Shown: in pieces, positions 9,895 to 18,348 of the stretch
How the letters are laid out: every line of letters starts with the position of its first letter
Position numbering within the stretch: position 1 is the stretch's first letter
DNA from: Merdimonas sp963929015
Lineage (GTDB): Bacteria > Bacillota > Clostridia > Lachnospirales > Lachnospiraceae
NCBI RefSeq assembly: GCF_963929015.1
Contig: NZ_CAWVHE010000015.1
Location: 1-44,306 of the forward strand
DNA length: 44,306 bases
Reading direction: 5' to 3'
Made by a program: the position numbers and the translations under genes
Notes under the pieces: generated by a model
Database searches by the model: none
Seen by the model: only the letters and a program-made list of their open reading frames with translations
Told to the model about the DNA's origin: nothing

Positions 9895-9990
9895 TTATTG
9901 CTTTTCCAGAGCTTTCTGATACTCTTCCTTCAGTTCTTTGATTTTTTCCTCCTTTTCCCTGTCATAAAGCTGATTGTCCTCTTCAATAAC
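9895..9990 (-). pseudogene. Short C-terminal coding remnant
   Basis: The frame reads EEDNQLYDREKEEKIKELKE and ends ALEKQ, a charged helical tail typical of the C-terminus of a larger protein. No body of the gene is found upstream (10000+ on the plus strand), where non-coding hairpin DNA begins. Origin unidentified. Confidence 0.3.
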
Positions 9991-10020
9991 TCTCCTTTCT
10001 CCCTTGTCGGGTAGTAATCA

Positions 10021-10202
10021 GCGCCGGATACGGCGCATAAGCTTTGTTACTTTCGTCGAAAGTAACGCAAAAAGCACTTTTGACAGCCGTTCCGTCCATC
10101 AAAAGCTGCCTTTGCGCCCTGCCGGGGGTGCAAGACGTCCGGTGGACGTCTGCTCTGCACCGACCGAAGCGGAGCGTAGACCTTTCCCGTCCTATGGACG
10201 GG
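10021..10202. repeat. GC-rich hairpin-array element (non-coding)
   Basis: Four clear dyads lie in 182 bp: GCGCCG/CGGCGC (10021-10036), a 10-bp-arm palindrome GTTACTTTCG-T-CGAAAGTAAC (10046-10066), a compound hairpin with AGACGTCC/GGACGTCT inside GTGCA/TGCAC (10128-10160), and CCCGTCC/GGACGGG (10186-10202). The layout suggests a structured RNA or REP-like intergenic element rather than protein. The small leftward frame from 10355 reads into it. Confidence 0.5.
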
Positions 10203-10355
10203 GCTGCAGTTCCCGCCGCTTGCATCCGAAGTCATCGCCTTTCGGATCGCAGAGACTACATTCGCCACAGTATTTTCCGCCCGTTTTACAAGCCAGATTA
10301 GCGTCTGCATTTCTGCCTCGCTCAACTCCACATTCCCGAAAACCTCATTGAGCAT
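10047..10355 (-). CDS. Small hypothetical protein truncated into the hairpin element
   Basis: The first 50 residues (MLNEVFGNVELSEAEMQTLI, then WLVKRAENTVANVVSAIRKA) look like genuine coding sequence: amphipathic and helical, as in small proteins of integrative elements. From about residue 51 the frame enters the GC-rich hairpin array and becomes Arg/Pro/Cys rich, so the native C-terminus appears to be replaced. It lies downstream of the chimeric integrase on the same strand. Function unknown. Confidence 0.35.
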   Translation of the reverse strand: MLNEVFGNVELSEAEMQTLIWLVKRAENTVANVVSAIRKAMTSDASGGNCSPVHRTGKVYAPLRSVQSRRPPDVLHPRQGAKAAFDGRNGCQKCFLRYFRRK

Positions 10356-10426
10356 GGCAATTCTCCCAGCTTCATTTTAATAGAATAATTCCGTTTCGTT
10401 CCGGCTTTTCCTGTCCGGCTGAATGA

Positions 10427-11323
10427 TCATCTAATATCACCCTTTCTCTTGTCTGTAATAGACAGGCGCATGCCACGGCTTTCTGACTTCTTGACGATTA
10501 CATTCTGTTCAACCGCCCCATCTGCCAATATCTCAAGCAGTAATTCTTTTGCCTCCTTTATTTTCTTTCCCCGGCAGTTGCCGCTAAGCAAATCGTCAGC
10601 GCTGATGTCATATTCCCCGATCCATTCAAATCCACTATCCTTGTCCAATTTATTGATGCGTATAGTATGGGATCGAAAATCCAGATCTGCAGGTGTTAAG
10701 GCCAAAAGCTCCCCCATTCTCAATCCACACCAATAGAAAATTTCAAATGCGTAAAAGGATATGGGCTTATCTGCAACCGCCTCAATGAACTGTGTATACT
10801 CTTCTTTTGTCCAGAAAAGCATTTCCTTTGATTTTTCTTTTCCCATTGATCCCGCCTTACGTGCAACATTACTTTTCAAATCATAAAAGTTAACCGCATG
10901 ATTCAAAATCGCACTCATTTGATTGTGGATTGTCTTAAGATATACCTGCGAATATCCCTTTCCATTGGCATCTCGATGATTCATGATCATGTTTTGCCAC
11001 TGACGGATATCTGCCGTCTTGATCTCCTGTAGTTTTCTGTCCGTAAAATACGGGAGAATCTTCTTATCGACAATGTGCTTTTTAGTCAGCCAGGTATTAT
11101 ATTTAATCCTGGGTTTAATATCGTTCAGATAAATATTTACAAAATCTCCGAATGTCATATCCAGACTTCTATTTTCCTTTAATTTGAACGCTCTCTCCCA
11201 GTCTTGCGCATCACATTTGCGCTTAAATCCTCTCTTTGTCTTTTGCTTTCTGACACCTGTCCAATCCTTATAATAAGTGCGAACTTCATAAGTATTGGTC
11301 TTTTTGTTTTTAATAACTGCCAT
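10427..11323 (-). pseudogene. Chimera: integrase N-terminus fused to a RepA-like ATPase tail
   Basis: Residues 1-222 are a Tn916-style tyrosine integrase: AP2-like arm domain (MAVIKNKKTNTYEVRTYYKD), core-binding domain and the first catalytic Arg in WCGLRMGELLALTPADLDF. The usual lysine strand, HxxR and Tyr never appear. Instead, after HTIRIN the frame continues KLDKDSGFEWIGEYDISADD and KEAKELLLEILADGAVEQN, which looks like the C-terminus of a RepA-like AAA ATPase. The in-frame join suggests an internal deletion that removed the rest of the integrase and most of a replication gene. As an integrase it should be inactive. The RepA assignment is from recall. Confidence 0.65.
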
Positions 11324-11354
11324 TCATTTTCACCTTCTTTCTTGAACTCTCACA

Positions 11355-11543
11355 TTATTTTGTTTCGCTCATACCATAAACACGTTCTTCAAAATATTTA
11401 CGGCTAATTTTACCCTTAACAACCACAAATCCCTGTTTTTCCAGTTCATCATTTAGCTTGCGTACCAGACGATAAGCAAAGGAATCAGATACTTCTAATT
11501 CCCGGGCAACTTCTTTTGCTGAGATAAATAATTTGCTCGCCAT
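11355..11543 (-). CDS. Small helix-turn-helix protein of an integrative element (Xis-like)
   Basis: A 62-residue basic protein reading ISAKEVARELEVSDSFAYRL then VRKLNDELEKQG, a MerR/excisionase-type helix-turn-helix. It is 31 bp upstream of the chimeric integrase on the same strand, where excisionases or helper regulators of Tn916-type elements often sit. AAAGGGAAAGGAGGAAG precedes the ATG. It probably once controlled excision of the now broken element. Confidence 0.68.
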   Translation of the reverse strand: MASKLFISAKEVARELEVSDSFAYRLVRKLNDELEKQGFVVVKGKISRKYFEERVYGMSETK

Positions 11544-11582
11544 ATTTTCTTCCTCCTTTCCCTTTTTATAAATTCTATCAGT

Positions 11583-11699
11583 TCATTTCTGAACGGTACG
11601 CTTGTATCATAACATTTCATTTTCGAAATGTCAACAGAATAATTTCAATATTGAACGGTTTATTTTTATATTTCATTTTTGAACTGTTCATGCTATAAT
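11583..11699. promoter_or_regulatory. Operator array of TTCA-N-TGAA dyads with a TATAAT box
   Basis: Four imperfect dyads of one type stand in about 105 bp: TTCATTTCTGAAC, TTTCATTTTCGAAATG, TTTCAATATTGAAC and TTTCATTTTTGAAC, followed by GTTCATGC. A rightward TATAAT occupies 11694-11699. This looks like the divergent control region of the broken element; the expected rightward repressor gene is absent. Confidence 0.5.
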
Positions 11700-11978
11700 T
11701 CATTAGGAAAGTATCAGATTCAGAGCAGACAAAAAGAGCAGTTCTATACAAAAGATAAAACTGCTCTGAATGTGATTCTTTCCAATTGTACCAGGCCGCG
11801 GACGGTCAGCTGGGAGACCTATGGGGATTGTATCTTTCCGGAGGGCCGAGAAAGTTCCCATTTCCTGTGAAAAACGGTAAGACTGGGGGAAATTTCTAAC
11901 GGAAAACGGATTTCCGGGCATGCTTCGCAGGCCTTCCAGAGGGAGGCCTTAAAAAAACCGTATGAAAAGGACTTTCGC

Positions 11979-13136
11979 TTATGGGAAAGGAGCATAACTC
12001 CTCCCCAGCTGCTGCATGGAAGCGCAGCCGCATTCCGGACAGATGGACAGGTCAATGTTCCAGACCGCCTTGAGCAGTTCTGCCATGGACAGCCCGGCAT
12101 AACGCTGCCGGAATCTCTGGCCGCCCTGGATCCGGAAGATTATTTTCAGGTTTCTGGATTTCATCCGGTTATTAAGGAAACCATAATACCGGATCTTCTG
12201 GAAACCGGCGGGGAGCACGTGCATCAGGAACCGGCGGATAAATTCTTCGTGGCTGATGGTGATCTCCCGTTTTGGGTCACCGGGCTTTTTCCCCCGTGCG
12301 GAGAAGGTGGCCTCTGTTTCCGTTACGGACAGGATCCTGTTGTTGGAGATGGCAACCCGGTGGGTATACCGTCCCAGATATTCGATCGCATTCCCGAAAC
12401 CGTTGAAGGTTTCTTTGATGTATGGGCACCAGTCTTTCTCATAAAGGCTGTTTTTGAACGTCTTCCAGATGCAGGGATCCTGCAAAGTACTGCAGGAGGA
12501 CGAAAAAACAAGTTCCCCCTTTTGGTAACAGGCGTCCAGAAGAGAAAGATATTTCCCCTTGAACTTATCCCTGAGTACCCGGACAGGGATAAAGAACTTA
12601 GCGGAGGCGCTGCGGATCCTGCGGTCAGGAGTGAGCCCTGCCCCGGAGATGATGCAGTGCATGTGGACATGGTAGCCCAGTTCCTGGTTCCAGGTGTGGA
12701 GCACCTGGATGATCCCGGGCTGTGCCCCGAGGTATTTTTTGTCGGCAGACAGTTCCAGGAGTGTTTGCGCACAGCATTTATGGAGCAGCCCGTAAAGAAG
12801 CTTCTGGTTACAGAAGAGCAGGGGGTTGAGTTCGTGAGGGAGCGTAAATACCACATGGAAGTAAGGGGAGCCAATGACTTCCGCCCTGCGTTGGTCCACC
12901 CAGAGTTCTTTGCGGACAGCCTGACAGATGGGACAGTTCCGGTTACGGCAGGAATTCTTGTGGAATTCCATGTGCCCGCATTCGCTGCATTCACTGACAT
13001 TGATACCCAGCCTGCCGGACTTGCAGGCGAGGATGGCACGGGAAGCTTTTCTCTGTTCTTGGGACTGGAAATGTCCGGACCGACAGTAATCCGCATAGGA
13101 ATTCTGCCAGATGTCCTGGATCCTGAAGTTACTCAT
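11979..13136 (-). CDS. IS91-family HUH transposase
   Basis: About 385 residues from ATG 13136 (GGGAGGG upstream). The N-terminal zinc ribbon is CSECGHMEFHKNSCRNRNCP followed by IC. The HUH motif is YHVHMHCIISG and the catalytic Tyr region is EYLGRYTHRVAISNN, all hallmarks of the Y2_Tnp/IS91 rolling-circle transposases. It nicks one strand and moves by single-strand displacement. Its start overlaps the stop of the upstream recombinase by 8 bases (ATGAGTAA), so the two are translationally coupled. The gene appears intact. Confidence 0.9.
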   Translation of the reverse strand: MSNFRIQDIWQNSYADYCRSGHFQSQEQRKASRAILACKSGRLGINVSECSECGHMEFHKNSCRNRNCPICQAVRKELWVDQRRAEVIGSPYFHVVFTLPHELNPLLFCNQKLLYGLLHKCCAQTLLELSADKKYLGAQPGIIQVLHTWNQELGYHVHMHCIISGAGLTPDRRIRSASAKFFIPVRVLRDKFKGKYLSLLDACYQKGELVFSSSCSTLQDPCIWKTFKNSLYEKDWCPYIKETFNGFGNAIEYLGRYTHRVAISNNRILSVTETEATFSARGKKPGDPKREITISHEEFIRRFLMHVLPAGFQKIRYYGFLNNRMKSRNLKIIFRIQGGQRFRQRYAGLSMAELLKAVWNIDLSICPECGCASMQQLGRSYAPFP

Positions 13137-14001
13137 GGAGCATCCCTCCCATCTTTTCAAACGGGCTGGGAGCGGAAGAAAAAGTCTGGGAAGACAGATG
13201 GACGTAAAGCACAGTGGAAGAAACCGAACGGTGCCCCATTAACGCTTTTAAAGTCAGAAGATCCGTACCGTCTTCATAATGATAGGTAGCAAACGCATGG
13301 CGGAAGGTATGGCAGGTAAAGCGGTGTTCCCAGCCAAGATGCTTTTCATGGGCCAGGATAAAGTCAGGGACACGCTGATGGTCGATGGGCTTGGAAGGGT
13401 CTCTTTTTTGAGGGAAAAGCCAGTCGCGGGGGCGCTCATCAGCCGGAAGAGAATACCAGTATTGCAGGACCAGCCGCCATGCCTGTTCCGAGAGCTGCGC
13501 GTAGCGGGAGGAACGGTTTTTGGAGGAACGGACCAGGATCCTGTTTCTGGAGTGTTCGATATCGGAACATTTTAAATGGCGGACTTCACCAATCCTAAGC
13601 CCGGCAGAAAACATAAGGCAGAGGAGTGCTTTAAATTTCGGGTCGGTAATAGAAGAAAGGAATATCTGCATTTCTTCCCGGGAAGGGACAAAGGGCAGAT
13701 AAGAGTCAAACTTCCTCATGGGGAGCCGGGTGGGATCCCAGGGCTTATGGAGAACAAACATGGTAAAGAAACGCAGCTGGGAGATACAGGCGTTTATGGT
13801 ACGGTCGGAGAGGGAACGCTTCTTCTGCAGCCAGCGGATATACTCCCGGAGTTCCTCCCAGGAAACGTCTTCTGGCTGTTTGCAGAGGACAGTCTGAAGG
13901 TAATCCAGATAAGAGCGGATGTAAGTGGAATAAGATTTTACAGTATGGTCAGTAAGACCCCGGAGAGAAAGCATCTCCCGGTAAACTTTGAAATAGTCCA
14001 T
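13129..14001 (-). CDS. Tyrosine recombinase accompanying the IS91 transposase
   Basis: A 290-residue XerC/D-like recombinase. It has a SAM-like N-terminal domain (GLTDHTVKSYSTYIRSYLDY) and a catalytic domain with Arg in SAGLRIGEVRHL, HTFRHAFATY (HxxR), MGHRSVSST and Tyr in VLYVHLS. Such genes sit upstream of the transposase in a subset of IS91-like elements. It may resolve transposition intermediates or help target choice, but its role is not established. It is the first gene of a two-gene unit. Confidence 0.88.
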   Translation of the reverse strand: MDYFKVYREMLSLRGLTDHTVKSYSTYIRSYLDYLQTVLCKQPEDVSWEELREYIRWLQKKRSLSDRTINACISQLRFFTMFVLHKPWDPTRLPMRKFDSYLPFVPSREEMQIFLSSITDPKFKALLCLMFSAGLRIGEVRHLKCSDIEHSRNRILVRSSKNRSSRYAQLSEQAWRLVLQYWYSLPADERPRDWLFPQKRDPSKPIDHQRVPDFILAHEKHLGWEHRFTCHTFRHAFATYHYEDGTDLLTLKALMGHRSVSSTVLYVHLSSQTFSSAPSPFEKMGGMLHE

Positions 14002-14123
14002 GACGGAACCTCCTTGAAAGAATGTAATTTAATCAATGAGAGAAAGTTCTTTCAAGGGGGGTGGTCTTGGAAAAAGATAAGATATGTAGTTGTTGAGTTT
14101 GAAAATCCATGGTAAACTAAGCA

Positions 14124-14196
14124 TAGCAGTTTTTGTGTATATGTGGGATGTTTCGTGTGGTAACTTAACAATACAACATATATTCAAAAACTGCTA
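14124..14196. repeat. 12-bp perfect inverted repeat between the IS91-like unit and the XRE gene
   Basis: TAGCAGTTTTTG (14124-14135) and CAAAAACTGCTA (14185-14196) are exact inverted copies around 49 nt. A smaller AGCCGC/GCGGCT hairpin follows near 14234-14252. These could be an element end or regulatory structure for the gene at 14296; nothing decides between them. Confidence 0.45.
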
Positions 14197-14295
14197 CTTT
14201 TTTTGAAAAAGTGGTGGTTTTACGTACTTAGGGCTAGCCGCCGCGCTAGCGGCTTGGTACAATAAGAGACAAGAACTGCGAAGGAGCGATTAATT

Positions 14296-14760
14296 ATGAC
14301 TGTTGGAGATAAAATCAGGAAATATCGGTTAGAACAAGGATATACCCAAAAAGAATTGGCCATAAAGGCAGGACTAAGTGAGTCAGCTGTAAGAAATTAT
14401 GAACTTGGGAACCGCACTGCTTCTCAGGATCAATTAGAAAAAATTGCCAATGCATTAAAAATCAGCCCGTTCGCACTGGCAGATCCTAACTTTGATACCT
14501 ATATAAGTGTTATGCATTCTCTTTTCGCATTGGAAGACCAGTATGGACTCCATGCCTACAGAGATGAATCCGGGGTGCCTCAATTGATGTTCAAGGATAA
14601 AGGACATGATTCATTAAATATGCTGGATCAAGTTGGTGAATGGGCAGATATGTACCAGAAATACAGAAACGAGGAAATTACAGAAGAGGAATACTTAGCT
14701 TGGAGAAGTAAATATCCAAATAATATCTTGAGAGGATTAAAATGTCATCAGAAATATTAG
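14296..14760 (+). CDS. XRE-family regulator (possible antitoxin-like partner)
   Basis: A 154-residue protein with an N-terminal Cro/C1 helix-turn-helix: KIRKYRLEQGYTQKELAIKA, then GLSESAVRNYELGNR and DQLEKIANALKISPFALADP. The C-terminal half is acidic and helical (EVG-type QVGEWADMYQKYRNEEITEE), a common Clostridia extension. AAGGAG lies 8-10 bases before the ATG. Its end overlaps the next gene by 19 bases, so the pair is one unit. Such a pairing fits autoregulated modules, but no toxin family is recognised. Confidence 0.85.
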   Translation: MTVGDKIRKYRLEQGYTQKELAIKAGLSESAVRNYELGNRTASQDQLEKIANALKISPFALADPNFDTYISVMHSLFALEDQYGLHAYRDESGVPQLMFKDKGHDSLNMLDQVGEWADMYQKYRNEEITEEEYLAWRSKYPNNILRGLKCHQKY

Positions 14761-15620
14761 CTTCAACTATCATTCAGAACACCACGAATTCTGCAATGAG
14801 TTCTTACGAAAAATATTCATTGATTATTTCTATTATTGCAATTGCTATTTCAATAGGTGTACCACTCCTACAGTGGCTTTATAAAAAGACAAAAAGATTA
14901 AAGTTGTCTATTATACCTTTTGAAAATAACCCTCTTTCATTATTATTTAATGAATCTGGATGTTACTTTAAACTAATGTTTTGCATTCAATGTGAAAATC
15001 AGGATACTACTATCACATCAATTGAGGTTACCTTAAAACGACAATCTGATACATGGGAAAAAACATACAAATGGTCTTCCCTTGATTCTATATACTTAAA
15101 TTGGTTTGGCAATAACACAGCAAATAGAATAAACTCTGCAACATATGCCCGCCCTTACAAAATTAAGGAAAATACATTAGAACCATTTATTATCGAATTT
15201 TTAATTCAAGATGATGCGTCAAAAGTTAATTCTGAATGTAATGCTAATGAAACTTCTCTTTTTCAATTTATGCATTTCAATCCTGATTACCAAATCAGCT
15301 CATGCAAAACTATTGATGAACTGAAAACAACAATTGCCTCTATCAAAGCTGGATATAAACGAACAAACGAATACTCTTCAATAAATAAAACTTTAAAACA
15401 ATATTTTTATTGGAAAGCAGACAAATATTTATTGAATCTCTCTATCCACTATGGTGTTGATAAATGTAAACAATGCACCTACGAATTTGAAATATCCCAA
15501 GAAGAATCTGATGAATTTTCAAAAAATTTTGAAGAAATTACCTTTTGTAGACTTCATAAATCTTGTAATCTACCAAATAATTTATTTAGTTTAAACAAAA
15601 ATATCCAATCTCATACTTAA
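14742..15620 (+). CDS. AT-rich single-pass membrane protein of unknown function
   Basis: A 292-residue protein with one N-terminal membrane helix (LIISIIAIAISIGVPLLQWL) followed by KKTKR, which predicts a short outer N-terminus and a large cytoplasmic domain. The soluble part is rich in beta strands, Asn and Lys, with CKQC near the C-terminus. No family was recognised. Its base composition is far more AT-rich than its neighbours, a sign of separate origin. It overlaps the XRE gene by 19 bases and ends at a terminator. Being a small regulated pair between insertion sequences, it is a candidate stabilisation or defence module, by inference only. Confidence 0.7.
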   Translation: MSSEILASTIIQNTTNSAMSSYEKYSLIISIIAIAISIGVPLLQWLYKKTKRLKLSIIPFENNPLSLLFNESGCYFKLMFCIQCENQDTTITSIEVTLKRQSDTWEKTYKWSSLDSIYLNWFGNNTANRINSATYARPYKIKENTLEPFIIEFLIQDDASKVNSECNANETSLFQFMHFNPDYQISSCKTIDELKTTIASIKAGYKRTNEYSSINKTLKQYFYWKADKYLLNLSIHYGVDKCKQCTYEFEISQEESDEFSKNFEEITFCRLHKSCNLPNNLFSLNKNIQSHT

Positions 15621-15655
15621 TTATTATTGTCATTTGATTGTCACGAAACATAGAA

Positions 15656-15696
15656 AAAGCCCGCAACCCCGCATAAATGCTGGGATTGTGGGCTTT
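15656..15696 (+). terminator. Terminator of the XRE/membrane-protein pair
   Basis: AAAGCCCGCAACCC pairs with GGGATTGTGGGCTTT around CGCATAAATGCT. The T-run after it is short, so strength is uncertain. Confidence 0.65.
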
Positions 15697-15759
15697 ACTC
15701 TCCTATTCAAACTCCCTGCATCTATAACATAATTGTTAAATATATAATTACCTTTTGCC

Positions 15760-15767
15760 GATTTTTA
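15760..15767. repeat. IS66 target-site duplication, left copy
   Basis: GATTTTTA directly outside the left end of the IS66 element; identical to 18453-18460. Confidence 0.9.
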
Positions 15768-15842
15768 GTAACCGCCAAATAATACCGCGGTAAAATTTAA
15801 AATTACCCCAGCCCTTTGCGAGTTGGAGTAATTCACTATAAT

Positions 15843-17459
15843 TCACATGCGATTTTTGATAGATTGGAGTTTTTCACTCCAAGGTGCCAGCTCTGCCAGC
15901 TGTTTATCGGTCATGTCTTTACCTGGCCGGTGCTCCAGCAGAAATTTAAGATATCCGTAAATATTCAAATCGTGTGCTTTTGCCATCTCAACCATTGTGT
16001 AGACCACGGCACTGGCATTCGCTCCCTCTACGGAATTGCTGAACAGCCAGTTCTTCCGGCCTACTGCGAATGGACGGATCGCATTCTCACTGAGATTGTT
16101 AGTAAAGCTGCATCGTCCGTCTTCCAGATAGGTCTCTGCTGTATCACGCCGGTTGAGAACATAATTCACAGCTTTATCCATCCGGGTATTCCGGACTGGC
16201 TTCTGCTGATCGAGCCACGACCAGAAAGCCTCCAGAACAGGTTTTTCCTTCTCGAGACGCAGCTGCTTCCGCTTTTCATAATCACCGGGATACTTTTTGT
16301 TAATAGAATCCTCAATGGCGAATAACCGGTTGCAGTACTGGACTCCCTGCACTGCCGGCTGGCTGTAGTCATACTGTTTTCCTTTGGGAACGGCATCGAT
16401 GAAGTATCGGCGGATATGCGCCCAACAAGAGCAGCGTCTGATCCCTGGAAGATTGTTGTATCCCTGATATCCATCCGTTTCCAGGTATCCGCTGTAGCCT
16501 TCCAGGAACTCCTTTGCATGGCTGCCGCTCCTGGTCGGGGAATAGCCATACAGGATGATTGCCGGTAGCCCGTCCTCGCCGCTTCGGAACAGCCACATGA
16601 ACGACTGGATCTGTGCTCTGCGGCCTTCCTCATTCAATACCTGGACCCGTGTCTCATCTGCCATTGCAAAACTGCGCTTCAGCAGCTCACGGTGGAAGTA
16701 ATCATACAATGGCTGGAAATAGTTCTGTGAACAGTAGATGATCCAGTTGGCAAGAGTGGTGCGGCTGATCTGGGCCCCATACTGTTTCCAGTCTTTCTCC
16801 TGCCGGTAAAGGGGAAGCCCATTGGCATACTTCTGATACATGGTCCATGCAACAGTGGATGCTGAGGCAGGACCTTTCCCAACCAGAGCCGCCGGAACCT
16901 GAGACTTTACGATCACAGGCTTTTCCGTATCACCGAGTCCTTCTTTGCAGGATGGGCATCCGTAACTCTGGCTGTAGTATTCGATCACTTTACAGGTGGC
17001 AGGAATGAATTCCAGTTCCCGGCGGACATACTCCTCACCGATCAGGACCATCTGCGTACCGCAGACCGGGCAGATCTGGTCTTCTTCCGGAAGAGGGATC
17101 ACTACTTTTTCAACCTTCAGGCCTTTGAAAAGTTCCTCATGGGTTGCCTTCTTTTTACGGGTATGCTCCCGGATCACGGTCTCTTCTTCCAGCAAAGACG
17201 GGGCTTGTTCCATTTCCGCTTCATCGAAGAGATTCTGTTGTCCCGGAATGTCATCGGATCTTTTTTCGCTGGATGAGCCGAAAAGCTTTTTGGTCAGATA
17301 GTCTACCTGTTCCTGGAGCGCTTTCTCGTGATTGGATTTTTCATCAATCACAAGACGGAGAGATCGGATCAGTTCCGTCTGTTCAGATATCATTGTTTTC
17401 AGTTGTGATACGGTATCTTTCAGCTCTCGAAGCTGCATATCTTTCGCACTGGAAGCCAT
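15843..17459 (-). CDS. tnpC: IS66 transposase (TnpC)
   Basis: A 538-residue DDE transposase. It has an N-terminal leucine-rich coiled coil (LRELKDTVSQLKTMISEQTE), a zinc-binding stretch (CPVCGTQM) and the catalytic core with Asp in FAMADETRVQVL, Asp in LETDGYQGYNNLP and Glu in TNNLSENAIRPFAVGRKNW. The last part is the IS66 C-terminal domain. Length is typical for the family. It is the third gene of the IS66 operon, about 140 bp after tnpB. Confidence 0.95.
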   Translation of the reverse strand: MASSAKDMQLRELKDTVSQLKTMISEQTELIRSLRLVIDEKSNHEKALQEQVDYLTKKLFGSSSEKRSDDIPGQQNLFDEAEMEQAPSLLEEETVIREHTRKKKATHEELFKGLKVEKVVIPLPEEDQICPVCGTQMVLIGEEYVRRELEFIPATCKVIEYYSQSYGCPSCKEGLGDTEKPVIVKSQVPAALVGKGPASASTVAWTMYQKYANGLPLYRQEKDWKQYGAQISRTTLANWIIYCSQNYFQPLYDYFHRELLKRSFAMADETRVQVLNEEGRRAQIQSFMWLFRSGEDGLPAIILYGYSPTRSGSHAKEFLEGYSGYLETDGYQGYNNLPGIRRCSCWAHIRRYFIDAVPKGKQYDYSQPAVQGVQYCNRLFAIEDSINKKYPGDYEKRKQLRLEKEKPVLEAFWSWLDQQKPVRNTRMDKAVNYVLNRRDTAETYLEDGRCSFTNNLSENAIRPFAVGRKNWLFSNSVEGANASAVVYTMVEMAKAHDLNIYGYLKFLLEHRPGKDMTDKQLAELAPWSEKLQSIKNRM

Positions 17460-17602
17460 CGTTTCTTTCCTCGGATTTGATACCTTTATTATACCAGAAA
17501 CGGAGATTTTACTAAAGGAAAATGGCTCCTGAAAAATGCCGAATCTACAGGGGATTTTCGGATTTTTCTGTGCAGGATTTCTGCTGAAATCCAGATGATT
17601 TT

Positions 17603-17944
17603 TTACTCTGCTTTGAGGGCTTTGGGCTGGTCAATATCAATCCCGGACATCAGCCAGTCAAACTCCCGCCAGGAAAGATTCCGGACTTCCGACTGCTTCC
17701 TGGGCCATTGATAGCCGCCGCGGACAGACAACCGCTTGTAGATCAGAACGAAGCCGTCCGGTTCCCGGAACAAGGCTTTGATCCTGTCCCGTCTTCTTCC
17801 GCAGAAAAGGAAGAGAGCACTGGACGACGGATCCATCTTAAGCTGGTCCTCGATAACGGCGCAGAGTCCGTCAATGGATTTCCGCATATCGGTATAGCCG
17901 CAGACAATGTAGATCTTCTCAAGCCCGGAGATATCACCTAACAC
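17603..17944 (-). CDS. tnpB: IS66 Orf2 accessory protein (TnpB)
   Basis: A 113-residue protein with the TnpB signature IYIVCGYTDMRKSIDGLCAV and LFLFCGRRRDRIKALFREPD. It is needed with TnpA for IS66 transposition, although its biochemical job is not settled. The GTG start overlaps the tnpA stop by 7 bases, so translation is coupled. Confidence 0.93.
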   Translation of the reverse strand: MLGDISGLEKIYIVCGYTDMRKSIDGLCAVIEDQLKMDPSSSALFLFCGRRRDRIKALFREPDGFVLIYKRLSVRGGYQWPRKQSEVRNLSWREFDWLMSGIDIDQPKALKAE

Positions 17945-18348
17945 GAGAACTCCTGAAGCAGGCGGAATGTCCTGGTGAGCAGGACAAGATCGGCATCATT
18001 GCTGATGCGGACTGTGATATCCTTCATAGCAACTTCAATCGTATGTGAATTGTCAAGGTACGGGTTTTGCATCTGTGATGCTGTATGCTGTTCCGGAATG
18101 TGATCCGGAACAATGTCAATGGGGACCACGTCCTGTTTCGGGCGTGGGGCCTCAAGATGACCATAATTCGCCGCTGGGATCTGATCCGGAGCCGCTTTCC
18201 GACACCGGCTGACCCAGTTATAAAAGGTGCTTACTGCAATGCCGTTTTCACGACACCAGTCAGCATCTGTCATGCCGCTTTTGCGGCATTCATTGATAAG
18301 CCGGATCTGTTCCGCCATCGGAACCCGGGCTTTGCGAGTACCTGCCAT
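17938..18348 (-). CDS. tnpA: IS66 Orf1 accessory protein (TnpA)
   Basis: A 136-residue protein with an N-terminal helix-turn-helix (RLINECRKSGMTDADWCREN, then GIAVSTFYNWVSRCRK) of the IS66 TnpA type, presumed to bind element DNA. It is first in the operon. Just upstream a 10-bp dyad ATAATTGTAG/CTACAATTAT (18361-18370, 18395-18404) lies in the promoter region and may be its binding site. Confidence 0.9.
   Translation of the reverse strand: MAGTRKARVPMAEQIRLINECRKSGMTDADWCRENGIAVSTFYNWVSRCRKAAPDQIPAANYGHLEAPRPKQDVVPIDIVPDHIPEQHTASQMQNPYLDNSHTIEVAMKDITVRISNDADLVLLTRTFRLLQEFSC

Larger units (their letters stand above)
11979..14057 (-). mobile_element. IS91-like element with accessory tyrosine recombinase
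   Basis: Two coupled leftward genes, a tyrosine recombinase (13129-14001) then an IS91-type HUH transposase (11979-13136). Near the upstream edge an 11-bp dyad CCTTGAAAGAA/TTCTTTCAAGG lies at 14012-14022 and 14047-14057. Downstream a dyad at about 11932-11951 (AGGCCTTCC/GGGAGGCCT) may belong to the other end. IS91 elements lack inverted termini and target duplications, so exact ends are not set here. Confidence 0.65.

Noticed and set aside
12219..13289. Rightward open frame of 356 codons opposite the IS91 transposase
   Set aside because: The leftward frame carries the zinc, HUH and Tyr motifs; the opposite frame matches nothing.
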